Under the pieces are notes generated by a model. It saw only the letters and a list, made by a program, of their open reading frames with translations, was not told the origin of the DNA and made no database searches. Below, in pieces: positions 11,130 through 21,333 of a DNA stretch of 64,000 bases (the stretch's first letter is position 1; each line of letters opens with the position of its first letter). The translations under genes were made by a program, and so were the position numbers. This DNA comes from Isochrysis galbana. Taxonomy: Eukaryota; Haptophyta; Isochrysidales; Isochrysidaceae. The stretch is taken from positions 621,797 to 685,796 of the forward strand of contig CM030942.1 in assembly GCA_018136815.1 (NCBI GenBank), written 5' to 3'.

Positions 11130-11403
11130 GACATGGGGAGGCGGACGAGGACGAGAACAAACCATCGTGGTCGTGGACCGGTCCGCCTGCCACGACAAGA
11201 AACCCGCCCGATTCCCGAGCCGCTAAAGTAGAGCACGAGGGGAGGTGCCGCAAGGCGCAAGGCGCAAGGCGCAAGGCAAGAGCAAGAGGAGGGAGTGGGG
11301 AGTGGGAAAGTGAGCGGGCGTGGCTGCGAGGCACGGGATACTAGATACTAGTGCTAGTGCATGGCCGATAGCCGCGTGTGTGGCAAGAACATTAAGAATT
11401 TTT
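11130..11403 (+). mobile_element. SINE-like retroposon family S1, copy 2
   Basis: This shares with the other S1 copies the run aaggcgcaaggc..., the words gtgagcgggcgtggctgc and the terminal gcgtgtgtggcaagaacatt plus aagaattttt. The start is uncertain; the 3' end is clear. The rest of 10861-12084 outside this copy and the MITE shows no gene. Confidence 0.6.
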
Positions 11404-11571
11404 GTAGCGAGTACGTGGTACGTGACGAGTGACAAGCTGTAGCATGAGTGTAGCGACGGCTGAACGGAAGGATCGAGGCATCGAGACGCAATTGAATCCC
11501 CACGGGACTAGGAGCTCTGCACTCTATTACAAAACTCACTCAGACAAGAAGAACAACGGGCGGAGAGCCTA

Positions 11572-11764
11572 GATGGGAAATACGCCGTATTTACGTATTT
11601 ACCGTATTTGGCCAAAGGCCAAATACATATGTATTTGGCTGTATTTGAAGCGCGCCCTGGATTGTAGGCGGTAGGCCTCGAATATATTTGAAATGTATTT
11701 GGCCAGAGGCCAAATACATATGTATTTGGCTGTATTTGCGGGCCCCAGCACCGTATTTCCCATC
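11572..11764. mobile_element. Tc1/mariner-type MITE with TA target duplication
   Basis: A 193-bp element bounded by the perfect 13-bp terminal inverted repeat gatgggaaatacg, flanked on both sides by TA (11570-11571 and 11765-11766). TA duplication is the hallmark of Tc1/mariner insertion. The interior holds two near-identical units, each with gtatttggcc[a]aaggccaaat and the palindrome aaatacatatgtattt, so the whole element can fold. It has no coding capacity. Confidence 0.85.
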
Positions 11765-12084
11765 TATGACGGAGAGGCTTTAAAGAGTACTTTTACTTTT
11801 ATGATCGACCGACCGGCGAGGAAGGACTGCTGACCGACCGACCGACCACACACCCTAGACTTTCTTCACACCGGGAGGACAGGGAATGAAGAATTAGAAA
11901 ACGGTGGAAGTGAGAAGTTTGACGCTGCTTCCCTCTTATTTCCGGATAATCGACTCCCTCTCTTCTCGCCTCTTCTCTTCTCCCTCTTCGCTTTTCCCTC
12001 TCTTCACCCCTTCTCTCTTCTCCTCGGGGCGAAGCGCTTGAGCTCGCGCCCGCGCTCTCCCACTCTCCTGCCTCCCCCCCCTCG

Positions 12085-13659
12085 ATGTTTACGTGGGACG
12101 AGGCGTCGGAGGTCGAGTTCTTTCGCACACTCCTCCGTTTTCGCACCGTCTCCACCGAAGGGCCTACCAATGGCGAGTACCACGCCTGCAGCCTCTGGCT
12201 TCAGGCAGCGTGTGAGGATCTCGGTCTCTCGACCTCCCTCCTCGAGCCGGTGGCGGGCAGGCCGGTGGTTGTGGCAAGCCTGCTCGGCTCGGAGCCGGAG
12301 CTTCCTGCCGTCGTTCTCAACTCCCATTATGACGTCGTCCCCGCCATGGAAGAGCACTGGCATGTCGACCCGTGGGCGGCCATCGAGAAGGAGGGACGCA
12401 TCTATGGTCGAGGCGCGCAAGACATGAAGTGCGTGGTCGCCGCATACATCCTCGCCCTGCGCCGGCTGCTTGTCGCGCGCAAGGGCGTCCCGTTCCGCAG
12501 AACTCTCCACTTGACCTTCGTACCAGACGAGGAGATTGGGGGGAAGGATGGGATGGGCGCCTTCCTGCAATCGACCACCTTCCAGCAGCTTGGTGAAGTT
12601 GGTGTAGCGCTCGACGAGGGGCTAGCATCACCGACGCCAGTGACAACCGTCTTCTACGGAGAGCGTGCACCCATGTGGATCGTGGTGCATGCGAAAGGAC
12701 CAACCGGACACGGGTCGCGCTTCATACCCGACACCGCAGTCTCCAAGCTGATCGGCATCGCGAACAAAGCACTCGCGTTCCGTGCGGAGCAAGAGGCAGC
12801 GCTTGGGTGGGGCAAAGGCTGCGCTCATTGCGAGGCCAAGAAGCTCGGGGACGTGACGACACTCAACCTGACGATGCTTGATGCAGGCGTTTCGATGGAC
12901 GGCGGCACAACCTATTCGCTCAACGTCATCCCGATCACCGCAAAGGCAGGCTTTGATATTCGTGTGGCTCCGTGCGTGCATCTCCCTCTTGATTCCTTGT
13001 GAAGAAACCTGCCCTCTTTTGCATTCTTGCTACAACCCCCTTTCCACCCCTGCACCCTCCCTCACAGAACCACGCCGATTGAAGACATCCGGAAAATGCT
13101 CGACGAGTGGTGCGCCGAGGAAGGCCTGTCATGGGACTTTGCGCCGTGGACCTCGCCAGCGACAGCCCACCACGTCTCATCTATAGACGAGAACCAGAAC
13201 CCTTGGTGGGGCATATTCAAAGGCGCGTGCGACAAGGCGGGGCTTGAAATAGAACCAGAGATCTTCCCCGCGGGGACGGACTCGCGCTTCATTCGCGCTC
13301 TAGGTATCCCTGCATTTGGTTTCTCACCGCTCGCCAACTCCCCCATATTGTTGCACGAGCACAACGAGTATGTGGATAAGCAAGTCTTCCTTGACGGCAT
13401 CAAGGTGTGCTAGAGACCCTTCCCGGCATCGATGCGTCTAGGCATCAGAACCGTACCTATGGCGCAGCTCGTGGCGTCCTGTGTTTGCTCGCTGCTCATA
13501 TGTGTTGCCGCTGATGTGCAGGTGTACGAAGAGCTGATTCCGGCGCTATGCGACGCATCCAAGTTGCACACTGAACAACCGGTGGCTGCTGGCTCGAAGA
13601 GAATGAAAGGCATCGGCGGTGGCCATTGCCAGCCGTGTGCCCCGGTGTCCGAATCGTGA
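12085..13659 (+). CDS. ACY1: Aminoacylase-1 (M20 metallopeptidase family)
   Basis: Three exons (12085-12971, 13068-13404, 13522-13659) join in frame with GT-AG introns into 453 residues. Aminoacylase-1 deacetylates N-acyl amino acids in the cytosol. Metal and catalytic motifs are visible: Ser-His-Tyr-Asp-Val-Val-Pro, Gly-Arg-Gly-Ala-Gln-Asp-Met-Lys, Pro-Asp-Glu-Glu-Ile-Gly-Gly (general base Glu), Gly-Pro-Thr-Gly-His-Gly-Ser and the C-terminal Leu-Leu-His-Glu-His-Asn-Glu-Tyr. The dimerisation insert is present. The length is slightly more than the usual 400-410 residues because of a C-terminal tail in exon 3. The ATG at 12085 fits the family start exactly. Confidence 0.92.
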
Positions 13660-14990
13660 TCAATGCAGTTTGCATGTGGTCATTTATGGCTCAGACGACT
13701 CTAGGACGGTCAAATGACCATGAAGGAACTCGGGCTCCTGCCCTCTCTAGCTTCACCTTCCCTCTTGTATTTGTTCGAGCCTTGACCAACGCATCTTCCT
13801 TCTTGCATGCACGCGGCGATCAATACTTCTACGCTATCTCGTGGCCCTTGATGCTGCTTGCACCGTGGGACATAGCACTTGATTGAGCTCGCTTTTCTCT
13901 TTCTTTAAACCCTTTTAGTAGTCTCACCGCGCACGCACCCGGCTCTTGAAAAAAATTGAAGATTCCGGATTCCGGGGAAGCAACAAGATTTTAAGTACTC
14001 GTAGTGCATTGCTTGAAAGTGAAAAGATAGGGACATTGAGGGCGCACCGCTCCCCTCTTCTCCCGTTCCCGTTGCCGCCGCGACCGGCTCAGCCCTCAGC
14101 CCATGAACCATGGAGACTGAGGCTTTCGCCCACCCTGACTTACTTTCACTTCCTTCAGTCACACTGCTGCTCCTCGGAAATGAAAAGAAGGTCGTATTGG
14201 TATTGAGTACGCAACGGGTGTCAGCTCGCCGCCACCGCGAGCTAGAGCTAGACGATCTGCGCAAAATGCTGCGCACTTCGCACTTCGACCTTTGACTTAC
14301 CATCCTCGCGAGCAGCGGCACGTGATCCTAATTTCCAGGACGGAGGTTTTTCTCTGCTATGCATATTAATATAAACTCAGCAGTGCTATAGTAGTTGTTG
14401 CTGGTTGCCAGTGCTTGTCGTTAGTCGCGACCTAGTAATAGCAATCAAGTTAATAGTCTTGAATGCCCACGTCGTGCTCCACCCCCATGCTCGTACGTCA
14501 CGCATTACGCTGTGGCACAGGTGCACAAGGCAAAGCCCGAATACATGTGTCGGCAGGCAATCTATGTGAGTATGAGGTAGGATCATAATGTGATGCAATG
14601 ACAGGCATCGGGGCGGCACATCGCGTATGATGTTACAAACCAGAAGCACAGCTCACAACCACAGGCTCACAACCACAGACACATGTACACGAACACAGGG
14701 GGGAAATAGCTTCGTTTTCGTCACCAAAGCACTTACAGGACGGTCAGCGAGATCAGCAGGCTAATCTCTGAGACGTAGCCACCATAATGCGCTACAAGTG
14801 CCATCATAACTCAAGGGTCACGTTTCACCTGCGTCGCAAAGCAGGAGAACATCGAACGAAAGCGAGCCACTTGTCAGACTCGGCACGGTGAGCACGGCGG
14901 AATGCTCGAGACTAGGTGTTCTGGGCACTAAAGGATCGAGGTGCGGTTGCGGTACGGGAACATGAAGTGCGTTAGAATCAGAAGTTGGAA
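13660..14990. other. Intergenic stretch
   Basis: No convincing gene lies between ACY1 and the ferredoxin-like gene. A minus-strand open frame of 138 codons at 13905-14321 is Ser/Arg-rich without recognisable features. 14640-14990 probably includes the 3' UTR of the ferredoxin-like gene. Confidence 0.4.
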
Positions 14991-15404
14991 TTAGAAGTTT
15001 GACTTCTTTCGGCTCAGCAGGAGCTTGTTTTGTGTGATGTCAACCTTCACCGCTGCCTTCTTTGGGAGCTTGGCAACGCATGTGCGAACGACACGGCCAT
15101 CGAGCTTGACTTCACACGAACCACATTGCCCCTCCTTGCACCCATAGATGAGCCCTGCACTTCCCATGGACTTCATCAGCGGGGCGCCAGCAGTGCCCTT
15201 CGCCGTCTTTACGCCGTTGAACGTCTTGATCTCAAGCTCCACGGGCTCGCCCTTGGGGCCGCCACCGAAGAACATCTGCGGGGAGACGATGTGTGCAGGC
15301 CGCGGCTGCAGCGCCGAGAGTGGAGCCGAGAAGGCGAGAGCAGCGACGGCCATGGCAGAGATCATGACGAGCAAGCAGACGAGTCGAGAGCGTGGTCGAT
15401 GCAC
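14991..15404 (-). CDS. Plastid-type 2Fe-2S ferredoxin-like protein
   Basis: This single exon encodes 137 residues. The N-terminus is a hydrophobic signal-like segment (about residues 8-25) ending in Ala-Leu-Ala-Phe-Ser-Ala-Pro, the Ala-Phe bipartite plastid-targeting pattern of algae with red secondary plastids. The mature part carries Tyr-Gly-Cys-Lys-Glu-Gly-Gln-Cys-Gly-Ser-Cys and then Val-Val-Arg-Thr-Cys, that is C-x4-C-x2-C-x11-C. This is the ligand set of the Fer2 fold, but the last cysteine follows after 11 residues rather than about 29 as in photosynthetic ferredoxin (PetF). It is therefore not the main photosynthetic ferredoxin but a related electron carrier or cluster protein. The C-terminus is Lys-rich. 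Confidence 0.8.
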   Translation of the reverse strand: MHRPRSRLVCLLVMISAMAVAALAFSAPLSALQPRPAHIVSPQMFFGGGPKGEPVELEIKTFNGVKTAKGTAGAPLMKSMGSAGLIYGCKEGQCGSCEVKLDGRVVRTCVAKLPKKAAVKVDITQNKLLLSRKKSNF

Positions 15405-16199
15405 TTAGGTCGAGAAGCAAATCGGCGAGAGAAGTCTTGTGCGAGAGATTCCACGCGGAAACAGGCGTACTACTAGCGAGGGTCGGAGCCCCCCGCCCCC
15501 CCCCCCCCCCCCCCGGCCCCCCCCCCCCCAACATTCCAGGAAATGACGTCGGAGGGGGGCGCGCGCGCGCAGCCCAGCGCGAGGCCTTCTTTGTTCTTCT
15601 TCCTTCCTAAATCTTCTCTGCTCTAGAGCTCCCGAGTACGAGTAGAGCTCTACAGAAGTACAGAACAACAACGACACTAGAGCTAGGCAGCCTGTTGATG
15701 TTCCATTTGAACTAAAGTGGCAGTGGTGGGCCGCGCGTGGTACTTGGTCTTGCCCTGCCACCAATGCGGAGCAGCGGAGCATATGCTTCTTCCTCTCCCT
15801 TGTGAGTGTTGGTGAGTCTAGTGAGTCCACCTCGTTTTCTTGTGAGAAGTGCCCACCTTCTTGCGAGCCATGTTGCGGAGTATTAGCTACTTGTGAGCCA
15901 CAACTGCCATGCAAAGTGCAAAGCACCGAGCTCTCCATCGATGTCAATGTTAGAAATTCTGCTACCACCGCGCTCTGCATTCCCGTCATTGATGAGGAAG
16001 GGTGGGCAGATCCGAGGCGACTTATGCCACTTGAAATCCCAAAAGGTGTCCGTGCATGGCCTATCATACGTTCGTTGGCGAACGAAGGGTGGTGTAGGGT
16101 GTAGGTGAGTGGGGGTGAGTGAGGGGAAGACAGAGCACACCACACTCGCAAGATCGACGGTGAAGCAGGAAGGGTGATGAGGGCAAGTGACACACCTGC
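15405..16199. other. Intergenic stretch with long C-run
   Basis: 15489-15529 consists almost entirely of C with two short interruptions, close to the ferredoxin-like start on the other strand. Minus-strand frames at 15883-16110 read like continuations of the decayed gene described next but cannot be joined securely. Confidence 0.4.
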
Positions 16200-16462
16200 G
16201 CAACCGGGCAGGTGCAGCCCGAATAGTATCTTCAAATGATGTCCCACTGCGCTCCTTGCGCCGCTTGCAAAGTGCAAAGAGCTCTGCAAACAACTTCTCC
16301 TCCTTTGTGAATTTGACGTTGTAGCCCGACCACGACCGCTCATCGGACTTGGGGCTTGGGGAGCTCACCCGACTTCACGAGCTCTTTCATCCCCATCGCG
16401 ATGGCCTCCCCATACCTTCTCGTTGGTGTTGCTGATGGAGTCTATGAATTTGTCGTTAAAAC

Positions 16463-17727
16463 ATAAAACTATTGTTATAGTTTTAGCGATGGAGCGCGCG
16501 CCGACCGCTCCCACCTCCCAGTCCCCCGCCGCCACGACGCCCCACCGGGGCCGCCCCAAGCCGCCGGAGCCGAAGCGCTCAGAGGCCGCCCCCCTGACTG
16601 ACAGCGATGTTGACATGATCCTTCCGCCCTCGCCGCCCCAACAGCCACACAAGCAGGGAACAGGCAGAGTCCACTTCCCTGCAGACCAACAGGGCCAGCA
16701 TCTGGCCCTCCCACCAGCCTCTGCTGCCGCTCCTCCACAACAAGGACTCCCCATGGTGGGTGGCAGCCCTGCTGCCACCCCCATGGAGGCAACTCCTACC
16801 GTCAGTGCACCCCTCGGGGGCGGGCACTTCACTCAACAAACAATCCTTGGAGCCTTTACGGCTTCCAACCCCTCAAACATCAATCCACAGAAGTCGTACG
16901 CCCAGGCGGCCGGCCCTAGGGGAAGCAACCACAAGAAGCACAGAAGGCCCCATCTCTGCCCCCCCAACATCCACCGCCGCCCTCGCGCAAGCGAGCGGAC
17001 CCGCAGTCGGAACCGAAGCCAATCCAAACACACAACACACAATTTGCCTCACCCCCCCATGATGATGAGGAGGAACCGGATGACACTCCTTTCTTCATCC
17101 AGCTAGCCCAGCTAGCTGAAGACAAGAAGGAGATCAAAAGCGAGGATGTAGCAACCTACATGAAATTCCTTCTCTCAAAGCTTGAGGGTCTTGATGCCAC
17201 CCCAGATGGGATGGATAAAGGACGCAAAGGTCCATGGATATTCTATGTCGATGAAGATGCGCACGACCAATTCAAGGCCGCATACGGCGATAAGCTTCAA
17301 GCAGCTCTCTCGGGAGTCCCACACGAGTTTGCGGTAACCTATGGCGCTCTAGCCGACTCGGCACCACGCAAGTCTAGGGACCTCTTGCAGGCGGCGAGAG
17401 GCCTGGATATACGGAACATCACCTAGGGTAGCCAGATCCCTTAATAGGAATCACATCGGAACATAAATCAAGATCTCACGTTATACCAATGAGAAGAGTC
17501 CGAATCAGAATTAGACCAAGAGACGAGCCACAGTCTCCCACCCCCTTCTCTCCAGCTCCCGGCCGAAGCAGCGCGCGCGGCCTCCCTGGAACCAGCTTCT
17601 CCGCTAAAGAGGGAACTGGGGAAGGGGAAAGGGGGTTGTTAGGGGTTAAGGTTGGGTAGCAGGGAGGTACACTAGCAAACTGCCTCACGCCGTGCACGTA
17701 GCGGAATTTTTAAGAAGATTTTTTTTT
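16463..17727 (+). mobile_element. Retroposon R1 with 17-bp target-site duplication
   Basis: The element is bounded by identical copies of gaatttgtcgttaaaac at 16446-16462 and 17728-17744, the long duplication typical of target-primed reverse transcription. The 5' end has attgttatagttttagcgatgg, shared with 55058. The 3' end is taagaag followed by an AT-rich tail of nine T, shared with copies at 1173-1400 and 45600-45790. At 1265 bp and without reverse transcriptase it is probably a non-autonomous or internally deleted non-LTR element mobilised in trans. Confidence 0.85.
16491..17426 (+). pseudogene. ORF1-like reading frame of retroposon R1, frameshifted
   Basis: From the ATG at 16491 (Met-Glu-Arg-Ala-Pro-Thr) a Pro/Gln/Ala-rich protein runs to about 16910, then the meaningful frame shifts (Ser-Thr-Glu-Gly-Pro-Ile-Ser-Ala), and shifts again near 17050 to an acidic stretch (Asp-Asp-Glu-Glu-Glu-Pro-Asp-Asp) and a compact C-terminal segment ending at 17426. 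The C-terminal 110 residues look globular: Tyr-Met-Lys-Phe-Leu-Leu-Ser-Lys-Leu, Trp-Ile-Phe-Tyr-Val-Asp-Glu-Asp. There are no zinc knuckles or RT motifs. A related start occurs at 53276 (minus). It resembles ORF1 proteins of non-LTR elements only by position. Confidence 0.5.
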
Positions 17728-17787
17728 GAATTTGTCGTTAAAACGAAGGCGGAGCTCAACGAGCGCGTCAATGCCGGCGTCCGACAT

Positions 17788-18529
17788 CGCTGGGGCCTTG
17801 CTTTGTTGCTTTGGCTATCCTCATCCTCGTCCTCCCCCATTCTCACTGCCTCTATGTAGTTGTCGCGAGCACTTACCGCGGCCACGAGCTCGGTCTCGCG
17901 CCGCTCCACCATCTCTTTCTCTTTCTTCTTCTCCACATCAGCCTCAGCTCACACACGCGTTGCCGCCGTCCGCCGTCCGAGTCTTTTCCACTGTCGCATT
18001 CACGGCCGCGAGCCGCTCCTTCGCCTTGCTTGGCGACCGCAGTGCGAGCCTCCTCGGCCTTGGCAACCAACACTTCCATCTTGGTCCTCCTTCTCCTTGC
18101 GCGCTTGCCCCTCACTGGCTCTGGCAGATTGGTGTGGTCGGCGAGGGGCATTGCGCCGGCGGCGGGTAGTAGAAGGAGAAAGATGTCTCCGGTACCGATG
18201 GGCCACCACAAGGGCACCAAAACAGCGAAAACATCTATAAACCAACGCGAAGAACACGATATGTGCTGGCAAAGGGTTTTAAGCCGATTTTCTTGGTACG
18301 ACGAGAAAAGGGCCGTAAATTTTACGCAAGAAAACTTGTCTTGTGGAGGGGGTAAGGAGTTAAACTTGAAGGTCGGGTTCTTCCAGAAGAAACCAAGGAC
18401 AAAAAAACAGGCCGTCTAAAAGTTAACCTCGCTCCTCGCTCACCTCTCACCTCGCATCTCGCATCTCGCATCATCCCTATTGTCTTACTGCTTTTATTGT
18501 GGGGTTGCAGCGGACGCTTACACACCACG
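17788..18529. other. Intergenic stretch with coiled-coil-like minus frame
   Basis: Minus-strand frames at 17800-18220 encode Glu/Lys/Ala-rich segments (Val-Ala-Lys-Ala-Glu-Glu-Ala-Arg; Lys-Lys-Lys-Glu-Lys-Glu-Met-Val-Glu-Arg-Arg-Glu) in two frames separated by a stop. They probably belong to the decayed gene to the left. 18440-18529 is the likely 5' UTR of the parvulin gene. Confidence 0.35.
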
Positions 18530-19441
18530 ATGCGCACGACTCTCGTTTCGTGCATGATGATGCTCTCCGCCTGCACGGCTTTCCATCTGCCGGCGGTGCC
18601 AGTCGCGCTGAGTGTACGCGCGCCCGCCCCTCGCATGGGCTTCTTCGACCGCATCAAGAAAGCCTTCGAAAATGAGGACTTTGGAAACCCTGCGATGTGC
18701 GTGCTGCGACCCCCAGCACACCTCTGGCCAGCCAGCCCAGCTGAGGGAGACGGGATGGCGCAGGGGGGGAGGGGGGGGAGACTTGATGATGAGCTCTACC
18801 GCTGCGTTTCGGTCGACCCTGATGGAAGACTATGCGGGCCATTTTCACAGGTATGAGCAGACAAATGCTCGCGCGTCACACATCCTTGTCAAGTCGGAGG
18901 AGGACGCACTGAAAATCAAGGAGGACATCGATACTGGCCGATTAGAATTTTCGGAGGCGGCCATGCGCTTTTCTACCTGCAATTCGGCTTCTCAAGGTGG
19001 GATACAGCAACTCCAGTCAGCGACGTCCTGCTCAGCAAGCCCTGTACAGCTGTGGCAAGCCTTCAGCTAACGTGAGGCACCTAACATCCTGCACGTCTGT
19101 GTCTTCTCAGGGGGCCGATTGGGCAAGTTCACTCCGGGTCAGATGGTGGCCGAATTCGACGACGTTATCTTCGGTGTTGTTGATAATGGCGTCGAGTGCG
19201 TCTGCACTTGCGATTGCTTAGGTTTACCTACCTTGGGCATCAAGGTCATGGCAGAACTAACACTACTACCCACCAATCCATGCTCAGATATCGCCCGAAG
19301 ACGGAGTTGAACACTGTTGTTGGGCCCGTCAAGACGCAGTTTGGGTATCATCTCATCACCATCTCGTCGCGCGTCATGGCTGACTTCGATTTTCGCGCAC
19401 GGGAGGGGCAGTTTGCGCCCGTGGAGAAGGTGAAGGATTGA
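18530..19441 (+). CDS. Plastid-type parvulin peptidyl-prolyl isomerase
   Basis: Four exons (18530-18696, 18851-18996, 19111-19195, 19288-19441) join in frame with GT-AG borders to 183 residues. The presequence is hydrophobic and ends Cys-Thr-Ala-Phe-His-Leu-Pro, the Ala-Phe signature of bipartite plastid targeting, followed by Met-Gly-Phe-Phe-Asp-Arg-Ile-Lys-Lys-Ala-Phe. The rotamase domain shows Arg-Ala-Ser-His-Ile-Leu-Val-Lys, Ala-Met-Arg-Phe-Ser-Thr-Cys-Asn-Ser-Ala, Gly-Gly-Arg-Leu-Gly-Lys-Phe, Met-Val-Ala-Glu-Phe-Asp and Gly-Pro-Val-Lys-Thr-Gln-Phe-Gly-Tyr-His-Leu-Ile. These are the parvulin core motifs, with the catalytic Cys and both His conserved. It is likely a folding helper in the plastid stroma. 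Full length. Confidence 0.9.
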
Positions 19442-21083
19442 GTATTGCTTGACACGCTCTTGGCAATTGAGGATTGAGCTCAAGACGTTCACGTCGAACA
19501 GCATGACACTATCTGTCCCTCTATCTCGACGCTTCTCTTCCCTTAACCATGTTGTATACGCCTTGTATTGAGAGGGCATGAGTATATGTGGACTGGACGA
19601 CAAGAGAGTGAGAGTCAGTCGGCCATTTTACTCTCATTGATTGCTTCCACCAAAATCGTAGTACGTGGTACTATGGCTAGTAGTAGTAGTAGTATCATAT
19701 TTGCCACCTTGCAATGTGTCTCTCGTACCTTTCCGTATGCAGCAGGCCTTGGCTCTAGAATGTTCTCAAGAGTCAAGAGCCTAAACCAGCGCTTGCCAAC
19801 GGCGTCAATCGCGAGCCGTGCTCCATGCTGGATCCTAGGGCCTAGCTAGGTAGGGCGTCGGGCGCAGTCGAGGCGTCGAGGGACCCACATGCTCCTGCGG
19901 TGCGAGGGACGATGATTGATGGGTCAGCGTGGGTATATGTGATATGTGCCACCCTTAACCCTTAATACCGAGCGTGCCGCCCACCAGGGACCAAGGGCCA
20001 AGCGGGCCCCCCATAGCGCCATAGCCGGAGACCAGCGCATAAAGAGTAAAGAGTTAGCAGCTTGTTATTACTCATTGCAGAATTTCCAACGTTGTGTGTC
20101 ATTACATATGTAAACAGTCAAGGAACAAGAAATGGCACTCACACTCACTATACCACCCGGGAAGGGCGGTGGTGGGAAAGAGCAGGTTGTATGCGATCAT
20201 CATCTATCACATATACGAAGTCGCGTTCCGTCAAAAGAGGGCCAGGTTATATTTTTTTAACCCAGATGTGCATGTTTTCTTTTTCAAGACTCCATTGTAT
20301 TATTATCACAAAGATGAGTACAAAGCTAATCAAGGACGTGAGCATAGCAACTCCCCCCTTCCCCAAAACACACGGTAACCCCAAAGCTACTGACTACTGA
20401 GTTTTCATCCTTTTCGTCTTTTTCTCACACACCTCCTCCTCGATGTCGTTCTTCTGGCAGGCGACGATGTCGCTCGGCTGATCTTGGGTGGTGAGATCCG
20501 TGATGCGTGCGAGGACGGCCTCCTTGTTCTGCATGAAGAGTTTGCCAGCTGCTCGGCGCACTTGCACCATGGGATCCGCTTCAGCGTACGCGACCGCCGT
20601 ACATGCACCGCGAGAAAGGCAGATGCTAGCCCTTATTTAATTTTAAATAACTGTGGACATTTGATCGCTCAATTCGACTGATGTCCCACAATTGACGGAA
20701 CGACACCTCGATGAAGCTGCTCAACGAGCCCGATATCAACTATCGTTAAACGATAGGGTCATGGAGCACGCCACGCTCTCCCCTCCTCCTCTCTGTGCCC
20801 ACCTCGCCGCGCCGGCCGACTTGAGACTTGATCATGGAGGACACCACGTACCACGTAGCCGAACCTACAAACATCAAAGGTGGCATTCCGATGTGGCAAA
20901 TGACTAGAAGACGATTCCCCCCGCCTCACCCGAGAATAGAGAATAGGCTAAAGCGTCCAAGTTGTAACAATAAAAAAATTCGTATTCTTATTCTTCCCCC
21001 GTCATCTTCTACGTCTTCGTCTTCCTTTCCTTCTCCGAGGAAGTCCAAGTCCAAGACCCTCCCTTTATGTATATATCCATCAA
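19442..21083. other. Intergenic stretch with a gene fragment at 20400-20640
   Basis: No complete gene is visible. A (tag)n run lies at about 19675-19692. On the minus strand 20640-20399 reads Ala-Tyr-Ala-Glu-Ala-Asp-Pro-Met-Val-Gln-Val-Arg-Arg and Glu-Ala-Val-Leu-Ala-Arg-Ile-Thr, ending in a Lys-rich tail and TAG. A related C-terminal fragment (Arg-Glu-Ala-Val-Leu-Ser-Arg-Ile-Thr) occurs at 43890-43970 (minus). The two are probably relics of one gene family or element. Confidence 0.4.
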
Positions 21084-21181
21084 CTTTTATGTGGCGCACA
21101 TATATACCACTGGTGTATATGGCGCCACAAGCGCTTGTGGCGCCATATACACCAGTGGTATATATGTGCGCCACATAAAAG
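21084..21181. repeat. Perfect 98-bp palindrome
   Basis: Both 49-bp halves are exactly complementary, with no spacer; the centre is caagcgcttg between 21132 and 21133. Arm words include gtggcgcacatatataccac and tggtgtatatggcgcc. A single arm recurs at 21418-21466 and a shortened hairpin at 21531-21602. Such a long uninterrupted palindrome is unstable in most cells, so it is probably recent. Confidence 0.95.
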
Positions 21182-21333
21182 CAGAGAAGCGCGCGCGGGT
21201 CGGATAAAGAAACAGGACAGTAGAAAGTGGGTGGATGAATGTGAAGGTGAACACTCAAGTGGCCACCTTTCCACCCAAAGAGAGAAACCCGCGTTCGCGA
21301 GTAGCTGCCCCGGCAAAAGGGAGGAGCTGCGGG

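Larger units (their letters stand above)
16200..17787 (-). pseudogene. Decayed gene interrupted by a retroposon
   Basis: On the minus strand an ATG at 17787 (Met-Ser-Asp-Ala-Gly-Ile-Asp-Ala-Leu) runs to 17728 and continues at 16462 once the retroposon at 16463-17727 is removed, reading on through Asn-Asp-Lys-Phe-Ile-Asp-Ser-Ile-Ser-Asn-Thr-Asn-Glu-Lys. Downstream the frame changes by small indels: Ala-Ile-Ala-Met-Gly-Met-Lys-Glu-Leu is in one frame, Glu-Lys-Leu-Phe-Ala-Glu-Leu-Phe-Ala in another, up to a donor-like GTGTGT near 16195. A Glu/Lys-rich coiled-coil-like frame upstream (17800-18220) may belong to the same gene. The function is unknown. The frameshifts and the insertion argue that it is non-functional. 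Confidence 0.5.

Noticed and set aside
13905..14321. A 138-codon minus-strand frame
   Set aside because: It is Ser/Arg-rich with no domain and no support from neighbours or splice signals.
15405..16343. A 312-codon minus-strand frame
   Set aside because: It runs through the long C-run and GC-rich DNA and overlaps the 5' side of the ferredoxin-like gene; no protein-like features.
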